Shown here: one piece after another, positions 51,817 to 61,391 of the stretch
Position numbering within the stretch: the stretch's first letter is position 1
How the letters are laid out: the number at the start of each line of letters is the position of its first letter
Notes under the pieces: generated by a model
The model's database searches: none
What the model was told of the DNA's origin: nothing
Seen by the model: the letters and a program-made list of their open reading frames with translations, nothing else
From: an uncultured Coriobacteriaceae bacterium
GTDB taxonomy: Bacteria; Actinomycetota; Coriobacteriia; Coriobacteriales; Atopobiaceae
Length of the DNA stretch: 64,000 nt
Assembly: GCA_902780305.1 (NCBI GenBank)
Contig: CACZFB010000011.1
Span: 62,001-126,000 of the forward strand
Direction: 5' to 3'
Position numbers and translations under genes: made by a program

Positions 51817-52200
51817 CTAGATGCGACCCTCGGGCATCTCGTTAAGATAGGACTCGTCCGAGAGGTACGGCTCGGGATCGCCCTCCCAAATAACGGCACC
51901 GTCCACGATGAGCTGCTTGAGGCCGCTGATCATGCGACACACCACGTCGAACGACGGGCGCGAGTGATGCTGGTACTCCGAGATAAAGGTCGTGGAGCAA
52001 ATGCGACGGATCGTGGGCAGGTCGCGACTCTTCGAGTGGATGATGGGTAGGAGCTGGATGCCTACCTCGTAGACGTCGTCGCGCTCGTCGTCCTCCTCCA
52101 CGTAGGTTACGAGCTGGGCGTGCGTGTACTCCTGCGTCATGTCATCCTTGGTGTCGAAGGACTCGATAAGGCCGTCGTTGAATACGAGCAATACGTTCAT
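51817..52200 (-). CDS. Hypothetical protein
   Basis: 127 aa, soluble. LLVFNDGLIESFDTKDDMTQ, YEVGIQLLPIIHSKSRDLPT and VIWEGDPEPYLSDE are visible; no family recognised. ATG 52200 has GGAG 6 nt upstream and is preferred to ATG 52212. Divergent from the zinc-ribbon protease. Confidence 0.65.
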   Translation of the reverse strand: MNVLLVFNDGLIESFDTKDDMTQEYTHAQLVTYVEEDDERDDVYEVGIQLLPIIHSKSRDLPTIRRICSTTFISEYQHHSRPSFDVVCRMISGLKQLIVDGAVIWEGDPEPYLSDESYLNEMPEGRI

Positions 52201-52294
52201 AAGACGCTCCATTCTCTGTGCTTGGTAGCTGAAAAGCTCAGCTCGTATGTTTCAGTATAATGCAATGCGATTCGCTACAAGATGGGAGCGGGAC

Positions 52295-53335
52295 ATGCGT
52301 TGTCCTCACTGTGGTAAAAAGAACGTTGAGCAGGCGCGTTTTTGCGTTGCGTGTGGCGAGTCGCTTGAGGAACGCCCGGCAGTCATGCGGATGCATCCGC
52401 CCGTACCCGGGGCCGAGCCGTCCGTACCCAGCGTCCAGCAGCCGGCAGCCAATGCTCAGCAACCTGCGCTGGCAACCAAAGCGACCCGTGGCAGGAGACC
52501 CCGCAAGGGGAGGACCACCTTTGCCCTCAGTCTCCTCGCGCAGGGGCTGGTTGTGGTCTTCGAGGTGTTTGGCGTGCTCGTGTGCATGCCCCTGCATCTG
52601 AACGAGGAGTATGGGGCAACCATGGGAGGCGCGCTTGGCGTGGTCGTTGCCACGGCGCTTTTGGGCGGCATCAGCCTGTTCGTTTTTCGACGCGAGGCCT
52701 TGGCGGAGTCATTCCGGCAAGGATGGTGGTTTCTGGTAGTTAACGGTGGCCTTCTGGTGTTCTCGGTGGCCGAGCTCCTCCTGGACAGCTCGATGGTGGT
52801 GGCCGATGGCTGGCCGCTGCGCGTGACAGGCCTGTTGGTGCTGTGTCTGGCCATCGGCGTTATGGAGGAGGGCATGTTTCGCGGCCTGTTGCTGCATGGC
52901 ATGCTCGCTGCCTTTGGTCGCACGTGGCGGAGCGTGCATGTGGTAATAATCGTCTCGTCGGTGCTCTTTGGCCTGGCCCACATTGACTTTGCGGCGGTGA
53001 GTCTTGCCGACCCCATGTCCGTCGCACAGGCTGTGCTCAAAACCGTTCAGACCGGCCTGCTGGGGTATTTGCTCTCCGTCCTCACCCTACGCACCAAGAG
53101 CCTGGTGGGATGCGCGGCACTGCACGGGCTGGGAGATTTTATGCTCTTGGTGGTTGCCATGGGGTTGTGCGGGGACTCGCTGGACGTCTCGTACGTGGCG
53201 AGCGGCAGCGAGGCGGTAGAGACGGCGATCTTGTATGTGGTGATCATCGCGCTCTACGTGCCGTTGGCGATTCGTGGCTATCGCCTGCTGCGCACCATCG
53301 ATCCCCCGCAGTACGGGGCCTTTTATCGCGAATAG
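52295..53335 (+). CDS. Zinc-ribbon CPBP intramembrane metalloprotease
   Basis: 346 aa. N-terminal zinc ribbon CPHCGKKNVEQARFCVACGE, a Pro/Gln-rich linker (about 30-70), then eight or so helices with the CPBP (ABI) motifs EEGMFRGLLLHGML, VLFGLAHIDF and AALHGLGDF. CPBP proteases include CAAX endopeptidases and bacteriocin-immunity proteins. ATG 52295 has GGGAGCGG upstream. Confidence 0.87.
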   Translation: MRCPHCGKKNVEQARFCVACGESLEERPAVMRMHPPVPGAEPSVPSVQQPAANAQQPALATKATRGRRPRKGRTTFALSLLAQGLVVVFEVFGVLVCMPLHLNEEYGATMGGALGVVVATALLGGISLFVFRREALAESFRQGWWFLVVNGGLLVFSVAELLLDSSMVVADGWPLRVTGLLVLCLAIGVMEEGMFRGLLLHGMLAAFGRTWRSVHVVIIVSSVLFGLAHIDFAAVSLADPMSVAQAVLKTVQTGLLGYLLSVLTLRTKSLVGCAALHGLGDFMLLVVAMGLCGDSLDVSYVASGSEAVETAILYVVIIALYVPLAIRGYRLLRTIDPPQYGAFYRE

Positions 53336-53353
53336 CGCATCTTTCTGCGTGTG

Positions 53354-53491
53354 GTGGTACGCGGGGGACAGTCCCCTGGACAAAAGGGACAGTCCCCTGG
53401 ACAAAAGGGACAGTCCCCTGGACAAAAGGGACAGTCCCCTGGACACAAGGGACAGTCCCCTGGACACAGGGGACAGTCCCCCGCGTATCAC
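53354..53491. repeat. Palindromic repeat family (a), six units
   Basis: Longest array: GTGGTACGCG, six GGGACAGTCCC palindromes at exactly 21-bp spacing with GGACAAAA/GGACACA linkers, then CGCGTATCAC. Its end touches the stop codon of the LTA-synthase-like gene. Confidence 0.92.
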
Positions 53492-55644
53492 TAGAGCCAT
53501 TCGGCGAAGTTGAGGTACTCGATGTTGGCGAGGTCGGCGTAGGCCTGCGCCGTCGGGCCCTCGTCGTCGGGGCGGTGCCATGCGCCATCGGCATCCTGAT
53601 AGCCCGTAACCGAGAGGGACGGAATCTGTCGCGTGATGTCGAGCACCGCGGCCTGGTAGTCGGTGGTTGGCGCGCCAATGAGGTCGAGCGCCTGGATGCC
53701 CAGCAAGTCTACGCTCGTGTCCTGACGCCTGCTCGTCTGTTCGCGACCGTCCACGTCGTAGTTGGCCCAAATCGTGTAGTAAGCAACGTGCTCGCGCCGA
53801 GCGTGGGCGTCCTCGTCCTCGTTTGCGTACCACGTGTCGTTGTAGTCCTTGGTGATGCTGGGCTGATGGTCGCCAAAGAACACCACAACCACGGGTCGCT
53901 CCAGACGTCGCAGCTCCTCCATAAACGCCTTGAGGTCCTTGTCGGAGCGGTTGATGCACGCGAGGTACTCGTTGAGGTTGTGGTCGGGCACCTCGCCGTC
54001 GTAGTCGGCGGGATGGTAGTCTCCGTAATACGACTTGGGTATGTTGTCCTGCTCGTACGAGCCGTGGTTTGCCATGGTGACGTCGAAGACGAACGCGGGC
54101 TCCTCGCTCTTGTCGAGCAGCTCCAGGACGCGGTCGTAGGTGGCGGCGTCGCTTACGCCGCTATGGAACACCTCGCTGTGGGGCTCATTGGGAGTCTGTT
54201 TGTCCATGGCGGGATCGGGCATGCCGCCAAAGTCCTCTATGGACAAGAACTCGTCGAAGCCAAACTGGGGATACACGATGTCACGCTTCCAGTTGGCCGG
54301 GTAGTTGGGGTGCAACGCGTAGGTGCGGTATCCCAGCGCCTTGAAGTTGGCCGCCAGCGCATCCACGCGCGAGAGGTCGTAGATCGAGTACGGGTACTTG
54401 CCTGGCCCGATGAACCCCATGGCGTTGCCGGTAAGGAACTCGAACTCCGAGTTGCACGTGCCCCCGCCGTACACCGACACGTTGAGTTGCCCGGTTGCGA
54501 GCGCGTCGCCAAGCTCCTCCTTGAGGAACTTCGGGCCCGTGTAGCCGGCATGCATGCCGTCGAAGACGGAGAGGTCCGAGAACGACTCGTCCATGATGGC
54601 GATCACCGACGGCCGGATGCGCGAGAACTGCTCTTGCGTGCGAGCGCTGTCCGCGTTGGCGGCAGCCTGTTCCCTATACGCCCGCGCATGCTCGAGGGTG
54701 AGCTCGCGGGCTCGCTCGGTCGTGTACCCGTCGGGCCTGTGGATGGGCATGTCCTGCATGACGGCTATAAACGACGGCAGAAAACCCTGCATCTGATAGT
54801 AATCCATGGTGTACCAATACTCCATGGACACCCCAAACACCCCCATGTAGCTGGGCACGAGCACCAGGGTGGCAAGCAGCCCCAGCGAGGCGACGCCTCC
54901 CGCCAGGCACACGCCGCGCGACCTTGCGTCCACGTTGTCGCGCGCGGGTGGCCGCACGAGCGAAAGCAGCGCGATGGCACCAGCGGCGCAGGCCGCTCCC
55001 AGCAGCACGTGCTCGTCGATGGCAAACACGTATTCACCCGACACGGCAGCCGCAGTCCCCAGGGCAAAGAGGTCGGTGGGAAGAATCGCCGCGTTCTTAA
55101 AGCGCTTGACGAAGTACTGGGCCAAGCCAATAAAGAAGAGGAGGGCGACCGGTAGTACGCAGGCGCCGGCATGGCGCTGCGCGAGCAGATAGAAGCCGAG
55201 CAACAGGAGCCCGGCAAGGAGCAACTCCAGCCAAAAGTGGCTGGGGCCGCCAACCGGGAGCAGGGCATTGAAGGGCGCCTCTATGGCAAAGAGCACAAAC
55301 ACGAGTAGGGCGAGTACCAGGCAGACGAGAATCCCTATCCGAGCCCGCTTGCCCGCTCCGTCCAAGAATCGCCATGCGTCGTCTCGCCGCTGCGCCAGTA
55401 CGCCGGAGGCGGCGATGCCCGCGCAGCTCAGCGTGCCCAAAAACCACGGCGCCTCTCCCTCGACCATGCCCAAAAGGCCGCATATGGCAACGATGCACAG
55501 CATCACGGCAGAGGGCAGTGCCCAGACCCAAGAGGATCTGGGCACCGGCTGGCCGAACTCCTTGCGACCGCGTGCGTATCTTACGCACAGCACGACCTCG
55601 CAGGCGAGGGCCGCAAGGGGGATGAGTCCAAACAACCCAGCCAT
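53491..55644 (-). CDS. LTA synthase-family sulfatase (phosphoglycerol transferase)
   Basis: 717 aa. About seven membrane helices (1-270) then an extracytoplasmic sulfatase-fold domain: IMDESFSDLS (Glu353, Mn ligand), GGGTCNSEFEFLTG (Thr396 nucleophile), FDVTMANHGSY and VVFFGDHQPS. Family members polymerise glycerol phosphate from phosphatidylglycerol or transfer it to glycans. ATG 55644 with GGAAG 12 nt away; the start is not certain. Seven nt after the serA pseudogene. Confidence 0.9.
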   Translation of the reverse strand: MAGLFGLIPLAALACEVVLCVRYARGRKEFGQPVPRSSWVWALPSAVMLCIVAICGLLGMVEGEAPWFLGTLSCAGIAASGVLAQRRDDAWRFLDGAGKRARIGILVCLVLALLVFVLFAIEAPFNALLPVGGPSHFWLELLLAGLLLLGFYLLAQRHAGACVLPVALLFFIGLAQYFVKRFKNAAILPTDLFALGTAAAVSGEYVFAIDEHVLLGAACAAGAIALLSLVRPPARDNVDARSRGVCLAGGVASLGLLATLVLVPSYMGVFGVSMEYWYTMDYYQMQGFLPSFIAVMQDMPIHRPDGYTTERARELTLEHARAYREQAAANADSARTQEQFSRIRPSVIAIMDESFSDLSVFDGMHAGYTGPKFLKEELGDALATGQLNVSVYGGGTCNSEFEFLTGNAMGFIGPGKYPYSIYDLSRVDALAANFKALGYRTYALHPNYPANWKRDIVYPQFGFDEFLSIEDFGGMPDPAMDKQTPNEPHSEVFHSGVSDAATYDRVLELLDKSEEPAFVFDVTMANHGSYEQDNIPKSYYGDYHPADYDGEVPDHNLNEYLACINRSDKDLKAFMEELRRLERPVVVVFFGDHQPSITKDYNDTWYANEDEDAHARREHVAYYTIWANYDVDGREQTSRRQDTSVDLLGIQALDLIGAPTTDYQAAVLDITRQIPSLSVTGYQDADGAWHRPDDEGPTAQAYADLANIEYLNFAEWL

Positions 55645-55651
55645 CGCGGGG

Positions 55652-56807
55652 TTATCTTCCGGGAATCATGCGCGCGCGGAACACTCCGTTGACTGCACAG
55701 ATGCGGTCGATCACGGCGTCGTCCCACGGGCCGCTCGTCTCGAGCAGCGTGGTGGCAACCTCGCCCCTGCGCTTGTTCGCCATGTTCTCGATGTTGAGGT
55801 TGGCGTCGGTAAGGATCGATGAGAAACTGCCAATCATGTTGGGTACATTGCGGTGCAGCACCACGATGCGCTCGTCCGTCTCGATGGGGCCAAGGTTGAC
55901 GTCACCAAAGTTCACGGAATTGGTGATGTTGCCCTCCAGCAGGTAGTCGTGCAGCTCCGAGATGGCCATGGCGGCGCAGTTGTCCTCCGCCTCGACGGTA
56001 GAGGCGCCCAGATGCGAGGTGACGATGGCGCCCGGCATGTGGGTGGTGAGGGGATTCGCGAAGTCGGTAACGTAGCGCGACACGTGGCCCGCGGCAAGCG
56101 CGTCGGCCATGGCGCTCTCGTCTACCAGGATGTCACGCGCAAAGTTGAGCACTACGACGCCGCGCTTCATCTGCGCGATCTGGTCGCGGCCAATCATGTT
56201 GCGCGTCTTGTCGCTTGCCGGCACGTGGATGGTAACGAAGTCAGCCTGCGAGAAGATGTCGCCAAGGTTGCGCACGGCGTGCACGTGGCGGTCCAGGCTC
56301 CAGGCGTACTTTACCGAGAGGTACGGGTCGTAGCCCAGCACGTGCATGCCCAGGCTGCGGCCGGCGTTGGCCACCATGGCGCCGATGGCGCCCAGGCCGA
56401 TGACGCCCAGGCTCGGTCCCGCCAAACTGCGCCTTGGCCTTCTCGGCCTCAGCGGCGATGTTGGGAGCGTCGGCATGCTCCCTCACCCAGCGATTGCTGC
56501 CTAGGATGTCTCGGGAGGCGAGGAGCATGCCCGCGATAACCATCTCCTTTACGCCGTTGGCGTTGGCGCCCGGCGTGTTGAACACCACAATGCCGCGGTT
56601 GGTGCACTCGCCGATGGGGATGTTGTTGACGCCGGCGCCGGCTCGTGCGATGGCGAGCAGGTCCTGGGGAAGCTCCACCTCGTGCATGTTGGCGCTGCGT
56701 ACCATAACCGCCTCGGCGTCCTCAAGGCCCTGCGCCGGCGCAAACGTGCCGAAGAGCTGGTCCACGCCTGCCTGGGAGATGCGGTTCATGCAGTGAACGC
56801 GATACAT
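55652..56807 (-). pseudogene. serA: 3-phosphoglycerate dehydrogenase paralogue 1, frameshifted
   Basis: ATG 56807 starts MYRVHCMNRISQAGVDQLFG in one frame up to AQFGGTE at about 56411. LGVIGLGAIGAMVANAGRSL then continues in a second frame to the ACT domain (FSSILTDANLNIENMANKRR) and stop. Normal serA would have an AGRT-like linker here, so about 14 nt are missing. Frames are otherwise intact, so the break is very recent or an assembly error. Reaction of the intact enzyme: 3-phosphoglycerate to 3-phosphohydroxypyruvate. Confidence 0.85.
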
Positions 56808-56825
56808 GGATGCGGTCCTTTCTCG

Positions 56826-57970
56826 CTAGGCAAACTTGCCCTGGATGATGCGCACGCGATAGATGCCGTCCACGTCCATGAGGGCGGCCTCTATTGACTC
56901 GTCGAGTGCGCCCGAGAGGTCGAGCAGCGAGTAGGCGTTGTCCCCCATGCTCTTGTCAGTCATGTTCTCAATGTTGACGCCGGCCTCGGAAATGGCCGCG
57001 GTAATCCGCCCGATGACGCCCGGAACGTTCTTGTGGAACACCGCGAGGCGCGCCTGCGTCGATATGGGCCCGAGGTCGACGGTGCCGTAGTTCACGGAGT
57101 TGGTGATGTTGCCGTTCTCCAGGTAGTCGCGGATCTCGTTACCGGCCATGATGGCGCAGTTGTCCTCGGCCTCCTTGGTCGAGGCGCCCAGGTGGGGCGT
57201 CACGATGGCGCGTGCCATCTGCGTGGTGTAGGTATTGGCGAAGTCGGTCATGTAGCGCGACACGCGGCCCTCCTGCAGGGCTTCGGCCATGGCCCGCTCG
57301 TCCACGAGCGCGTCGCGTGCGTAGTTGAGCACCACCACGCCGTCCTTCATGGCCGCGATGGCCTCGCGGCTGATGATGCCGCGCGTGGCGTCGGTGGCGG
57401 GCACGTGGATGGTCACGTAGTCGGCGTTGGCCCAGATGTCCTTGAGGTCGTTCACGTGGCGCACGTGGCGGTCCAGGCTCCAGGCGTACTTAACCGAGAG
57501 GTACGGGTCGTAGCCCAGCACGTGCATGCCCAGGCTGCGGCCGGCGTTGGCCACCATGGCGCCGATGGCGCCCAGGCCGATGACGCCCAGGGGTTCTTGG
57601 CCTTCTCGGCCAGCGTGCCCACGTTGGGGTCGTCGTAGTGGCGCTCGACCCAGTCGATGCCGCCGCAGATGTCGCGGGCCGCCAGCAGCATGCCGGCGAT
57701 CACGAGCTCCTTGACGCCGTTCGCGTTGGCGCCCGGGGTGTTGAAGACCACGATGCCCTGCTCGGCGCAGCGCTCCAGGGGGATGTTGTTGACGCCGGCG
57801 CCGGCGCGGGCGATGGCGAGCAGCCGGTCGGAGAAGGCCATGTCGTGCAAGTTGGCGCTCCTCACCATGATGGCATCGGCCTGGGCGACGTCGTCGGTGA
57901 GCGCGAACTGCTCGCCGAGGGCGTCGGTGCCTACCTTGGCGATGTTGTTTATGCAGTGAACCCGATACAT
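56826..57970 (-). pseudogene. serA: 3-phosphoglycerate dehydrogenase paralogue 2, frameshifted
   Basis: ATG 57970 (AAGGAG 4 nt upstream) begins MYRVHCINNIAKVGTDALGE. Frame is lost at about 57591, after AEKAKN, where LGVIGLGAIG takes over in another frame. ACT end: ITAAISEAGVNIENMTDKSM. Same break point as its neighbour; the following 120 bp are almost identical between the two. Confidence 0.85.
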
Positions 57971-58218
57971 AGAATCTCCTTGAACCTTGGGTACGTTGCA
58001 TGAGGCATCTTAGCAGTAACGTGCAAGTTCTTTATTTTGGCGGCGCGAATTTGGGGATATCACCACAGTTCAAGGTTGCCTTAGATCGGCTGTGGGCACG
58101 CGAAGGGCGGCATCCCGGAATGGAGTTTGCGTTTGCACACAATACGAGTGGTGCCACATATCGGTCCATGCGGTAAGGTATTGGGGAATACGCCACGAAC
58201 TAGATGGGGGTTTTCCGC

Positions 58219-60171
58219 ATGTCGAATAACAGGGCGGGCAATCCATACGGAGGATACGACAGCGAGCCGGATCGCGACGAGTTGTTTGACGCCGAGCTGG
58301 ACGACGTCTCGTCGTTCTGGACGTCAAGCGAGGTGAGGACCGCTCCCGTACGGCGCGAGAACGTCTATCTGGGTGCCGATGTGGAGTACCCGCGCTTTAT
58401 ACCCACCAGGCGACAGCGCATCGCAATCATCGTGGGCGTGCCGGTGCTGTGTATCGTGCTCGTCCTGCTGATGCTGGGCCTCTCGGTGGGTTCGGTGGTG
58501 GGCCAGGCCAAGGCGGCCAAGCAGTCGGCGTCGGGCCTGCTCGACGGCATGAAGTCGGGCAACGAGGAGGTCGTGAGCAAGAACGTGGCCAACCTCGCCA
58601 AGGCAACCGGCACCATGCGCTACGAGGCGGAGTCGCCCATATGGGAGTTCGCGAGCTGCACGCCGTTTGTGGGCGCCGACGTGAGCAACGTCCGCGAGCT
58701 CGTGCACGTGGCCGACGACGTGATCGTTAACGGTCTCGAGCCGGTCTCGAAGAAGCTCGCCGGCATCTCCATGAGCGGCTTTATGAGCGACGGCGAGATT
58801 AACGCCAAGAGCCTGCAGGACGCCGTGCTGTTGCTGGGCGACCTGGCTCCCTCGCTCAAGAGAGCAAGCGAATCGTTCGACGAGATGCAGCCTGGCGTCA
58901 TGCCGCAGCTCAACGATGCCATCGCACAGGGCGGGGGAATCCTGGAGACCGTCGTCACCATAGCCGATAACTCCGACGTGCTTGCCGAGCACATTCCCGA
59001 CATGCTTGGTGCCAATGGCGAGGAGCGCAACTACCTGGTGCTCGCCCAGAGCAATGCGGAGCTGCGCTCGGTTGGTGGCTTCCCCGGTTCCTGGGGACGC
59101 CTCGTCATGAAGGACGGCAAGCTCAAGCTGGGCGACTTTGCCAGCCCGCAAAGCGTGCGCCAGGAGGTGGACATAGCAAAGGACGAGCAGTCCATATATA
59201 ACACAGACTCGGTTGACATGGTGACCTCGGTGGGCACCAACCCCAACTACCCGCGTGTCGCCGAGGTCATCTCGCAGATCTACGCCCTCGAGCAGGAGGG
59301 CTATGGTGACGGCTACCTCATGGTGGACGGCATCATTGCGGTCGACCCCATATTCCTTGGCGAGATCCTCAAGCTCACCGGTGGCTCCGTGGACGTGGAG
59401 GGAATCCACGTTGACGGCTCTAACGCCGCCGAGTTCATTCTCTCGCGCGTGTACTGGGACCTACCGGTAAAGAAGCAGGATGCCACGTTCGCGCAAATCG
59501 CCCAGCTGGCCTTCTCGGAGCTCACGCACGGCCTGGGCAAGATAGACCTCTCCGACTTCGGCCAGATGATAGGCACAGGCGCCGCCAACCGCGACTTTAT
59601 GATATGGTTCCGCGACGTGGACGAGCAGGAGATCGTAAACACCCTGGGCCTTACGGGCGCGCTCAAAAAGGACCCCGCAGAGCCATACGTGGGCGTGTAC
59701 TTTAACGACTTCACCTGGTCCAAGATCGACTGGTACCTCAACTCCTACACCGACTTCGGCAAGCCGGTGCAAAACGAGGACGGCACGAAGACCTACCACG
59801 TGACCACCACGCTGGAGAACCACCTTACCGACCAGCTCGCCAAGGACGCCCCCGACTACGTGGTTGGCTCCAAGAACAACGAGCTCATCAAGCAGCGTGG
59901 CGAGATGCTCACCTACGTGCTGGTGTATGCGCCGGTGGACAGCAAGCTGGAAAACGTGAAGATCGACGACGAGAACAAGATGATCTACTCCAAGACCTTT
60001 AACACCGGCAAGACCGACAACTACGAGATAGCCTCCGGTCTCACGCGCCTCAAGCCAAACGAGGCCCTGCACATTACCTACGACGTCACGGTTCCCGCCG
60101 AGGCAGAGGAGTACCTGCAGCTCGACACCACCCCCACGCCGCAGCATATTGCGGGCTGGAAGCCGTTCTAA
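58219..60171 (+). CDS. DUF4012 membrane-anchored extracellular protein
   Basis: 650 aa. Acidic cytoplasmic N-terminus (residues 1-60), membrane helix (IAIIVGVPVLCIVLVLLMLG), then a large outside region with the DUF4012 core: YLVLAQSNAELRSVGGFPGS, DMVTSVGTNPNYPRVAEVIS and DGYLMVDGIIAVDPIFLGEI. Distantly related to LytR-CpsA-Psr proteins, which attach glycopolymers to the wall. ATG 58219 preferred to 58204. The gap 57971-58218 holds only its upstream region. Confidence 0.83.
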   Translation: MSNNRAGNPYGGYDSEPDRDELFDAELDDVSSFWTSSEVRTAPVRRENVYLGADVEYPRFIPTRRQRIAIIVGVPVLCIVLVLLMLGLSVGSVVGQAKAAKQSASGLLDGMKSGNEEVVSKNVANLAKATGTMRYEAESPIWEFASCTPFVGADVSNVRELVHVADDVIVNGLEPVSKKLAGISMSGFMSDGEINAKSLQDAVLLLGDLAPSLKRASESFDEMQPGVMPQLNDAIAQGGGILETVVTIADNSDVLAEHIPDMLGANGEERNYLVLAQSNAELRSVGGFPGSWGRLVMKDGKLKLGDFASPQSVRQEVDIAKDEQSIYNTDSVDMVTSVGTNPNYPRVAEVISQIYALEQEGYGDGYLMVDGIIAVDPIFLGEILKLTGGSVDVEGIHVDGSNAAEFILSRVYWDLPVKKQDATFAQIAQLAFSELTHGLGKIDLSDFGQMIGTGAANRDFMIWFRDVDEQEIVNTLGLTGALKKDPAEPYVGVYFNDFTWSKIDWYLNSYTDFGKPVQNEDGTKTYHVTTTLENHLTDQLAKDAPDYVVGSKNNELIKQRGEMLTYVLVYAPVDSKLENVKIDDENKMIYSKTFNTGKTDNYEIASGLTRLKPNEALHITYDVTVPAEAEEYLQLDTTPTPQHIAGWKPF

Positions 60172-60349
60172 CGCCTAGCACCAACAAGTCTTCCTCGTCA
60201 AGTATTTCTCCGGGGACGGACTTGTTGAGATTGGCGGTATGAATTGGTCGGTCTTGGGGTAATATATCCCCCGTGGTTATTTTAGACCACAGGTATCGCG
60301 CGAAAGCGCAGTGTTTTGCCCCGCGGGGCTAAAGAAAGAAAGGCACGAA

Positions 60350-60553
60350 ATGGCTCAGGGTACTGTTAAGTGGTTCAACGGCGACAAGGGCTACGGCTTC
60401 ATCTCTCGCGAGGACGGCGACGATCTGTTCGTCCACTTCAGCGAGATTCAAATGGATGGCTACAAGACGCTCGACGAGGGACAGGCTGTCGAGTTTGACA
60501 TCACCAACGGCCAGAACGGCAAGCTTCAGGCTTCCAACGTGCGCAAGATCTAG
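60350..60553 (+). CDS. Cold-shock protein, CspA family
   Basis: 67 aa. [20 protein letters not shown] (RNP1) and DLFVHFSEI (RNP2) with [10 protein letters not shown]. Binds single-stranded nucleic acid. A 5' leader of about 100 nt with CGCGCGAAAGCGC and CCCCGCGGGG stem-loops precedes it, as usual for csp mRNAs. AAAGG 6 nt upstream. Confidence 0.95.
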   Translation: MAQGTVKWFNGDKGYGFISREDGDDLFVHFSEIQMDGYKTLDEGQAVEFDITNGQNGKLQASNVRKI

Positions 60554-60575
60554 CCAGCGCACAAACAGGCTGTGG

Positions 60576-60606
60576 AGGGACGGTGCGACGCGCCGTCCCT
60601 TTTTTG
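60576..60606 (+). terminator. Rho-independent terminator of the cold-shock gene
   Basis: AGGGACGG-TGCGACGCG-CCGTCCCT followed by TTTTTT. Confidence 0.92.
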
Positions 60607-60648
60607 TTAATGGGTCAGTCTGTCAACGGGGGATTATCCCTGTTCTGG

Positions 60649-61314
60649 CTAGCGTAGGTCGCGCCAATCCTCGATCCAGAGATCCGCGGCTGCACGCAGC
60701 GACTCGACGGGCTGGTTTGCGTCGCCAGACCGCACACCACAGGTGGTCATGCCGGCACGGTGCGCGGCGTGCAGTGCCGGAGTGATGTCCTCGAACACCG
60801 TGCAGGACTCAGGCGGCACCCCAAGCCGGCGAGCGGCCTCCAGGTAGATGTCGGGATGGTCCTTGCCGCGCGACACCTCCGAACCGTACACGCGCTCGCC
60901 AAAGAGCCCTCGCACGTCCACGTGCCTCATGGACTCCAACACGGAGGCGGAGTTCGTCGTGGCAAGGGCACAGGGCACCCCATGTTCTGCGAGTCTCCTG
61001 AGGTATTCCAGGGCGCCCGGTCGCAGGGTGACGCTCTCCTTATACAGGTGTTCGCTGGTCTCCGTCCACTCGGCACAAACGTCTTCCACGGACTCGTCGA
61101 GCCCGTAGGTCTCGATGGTGTAGCGTGCGCCCTCGACAAAGCCGAGGGCTGCAAGCCGCTGTGCGTAGTGTGGCTCGGGAACGATGCCCCGCTTGTTGAA
61201 GAAGTTCCAGTCCACTTCGTGCCAGAGCGCGGCGGTGTCGGCCAATGTGCCGTCGAAGTCGAAGATCGCTGCCCCTACGTTGTGGGGTTGCAAGGCCAGG
61301 CTGCTCGTATCCAC
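60649..61314 (-). CDS. HAD phosphatase, beta-phosphoglucomutase-like
   Basis: 221 aa. IFDFDGTLADTAALWHEVDW (motif I and cap start), ALATTNSAS (motif II), SRGKDHPDIYLEAA (Lys) and CTVFEDITPALHAAHRAGMT (motif III). Substrate unknown. Start GTG 61314 has GGGAG 5 nt upstream. Divergent from the dipeptidase gene. Confidence 0.88.
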   Translation of the reverse strand: MDTSSLALQPHNVGAAIFDFDGTLADTAALWHEVDWNFFNKRGIVPEPHYAQRLAALGFVEGARYTIETYGLDESVEDVCAEWTETSEHLYKESVTLRPGALEYLRRLAEHGVPCALATTNSASVLESMRHVDVRGLFGERVYGSEVSRGKDHPDIYLEAARRLGVPPESCTVFEDITPALHAAHRAGMTTCGVRSGDANQPVESLRAAADLWIEDWRDLR

Positions 61315-61391
61315 TCATGCTCCCTTACGACGAAATCGCCAAAAGAGCGTATCATACCAACGGCACAAATAACGACTTCGTGGAGGATGCC

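Noticed and set aside
53354..53491. CRISPR array
   Set aside because: The units are palindromes with constant linkers and no unique spacers, and no cas genes are present.
53110..55155. 681-codon plus-strand open frame opposite the LTA-synthase-like gene
   Set aside because: Runs through a repeat array and has no recognisable domain.
60181..60349. Riboswitch upstream of the cold-shock gene
   Set aside because: Stem-loops are visible but fit no known riboswitch; csp leaders are commonly structured.
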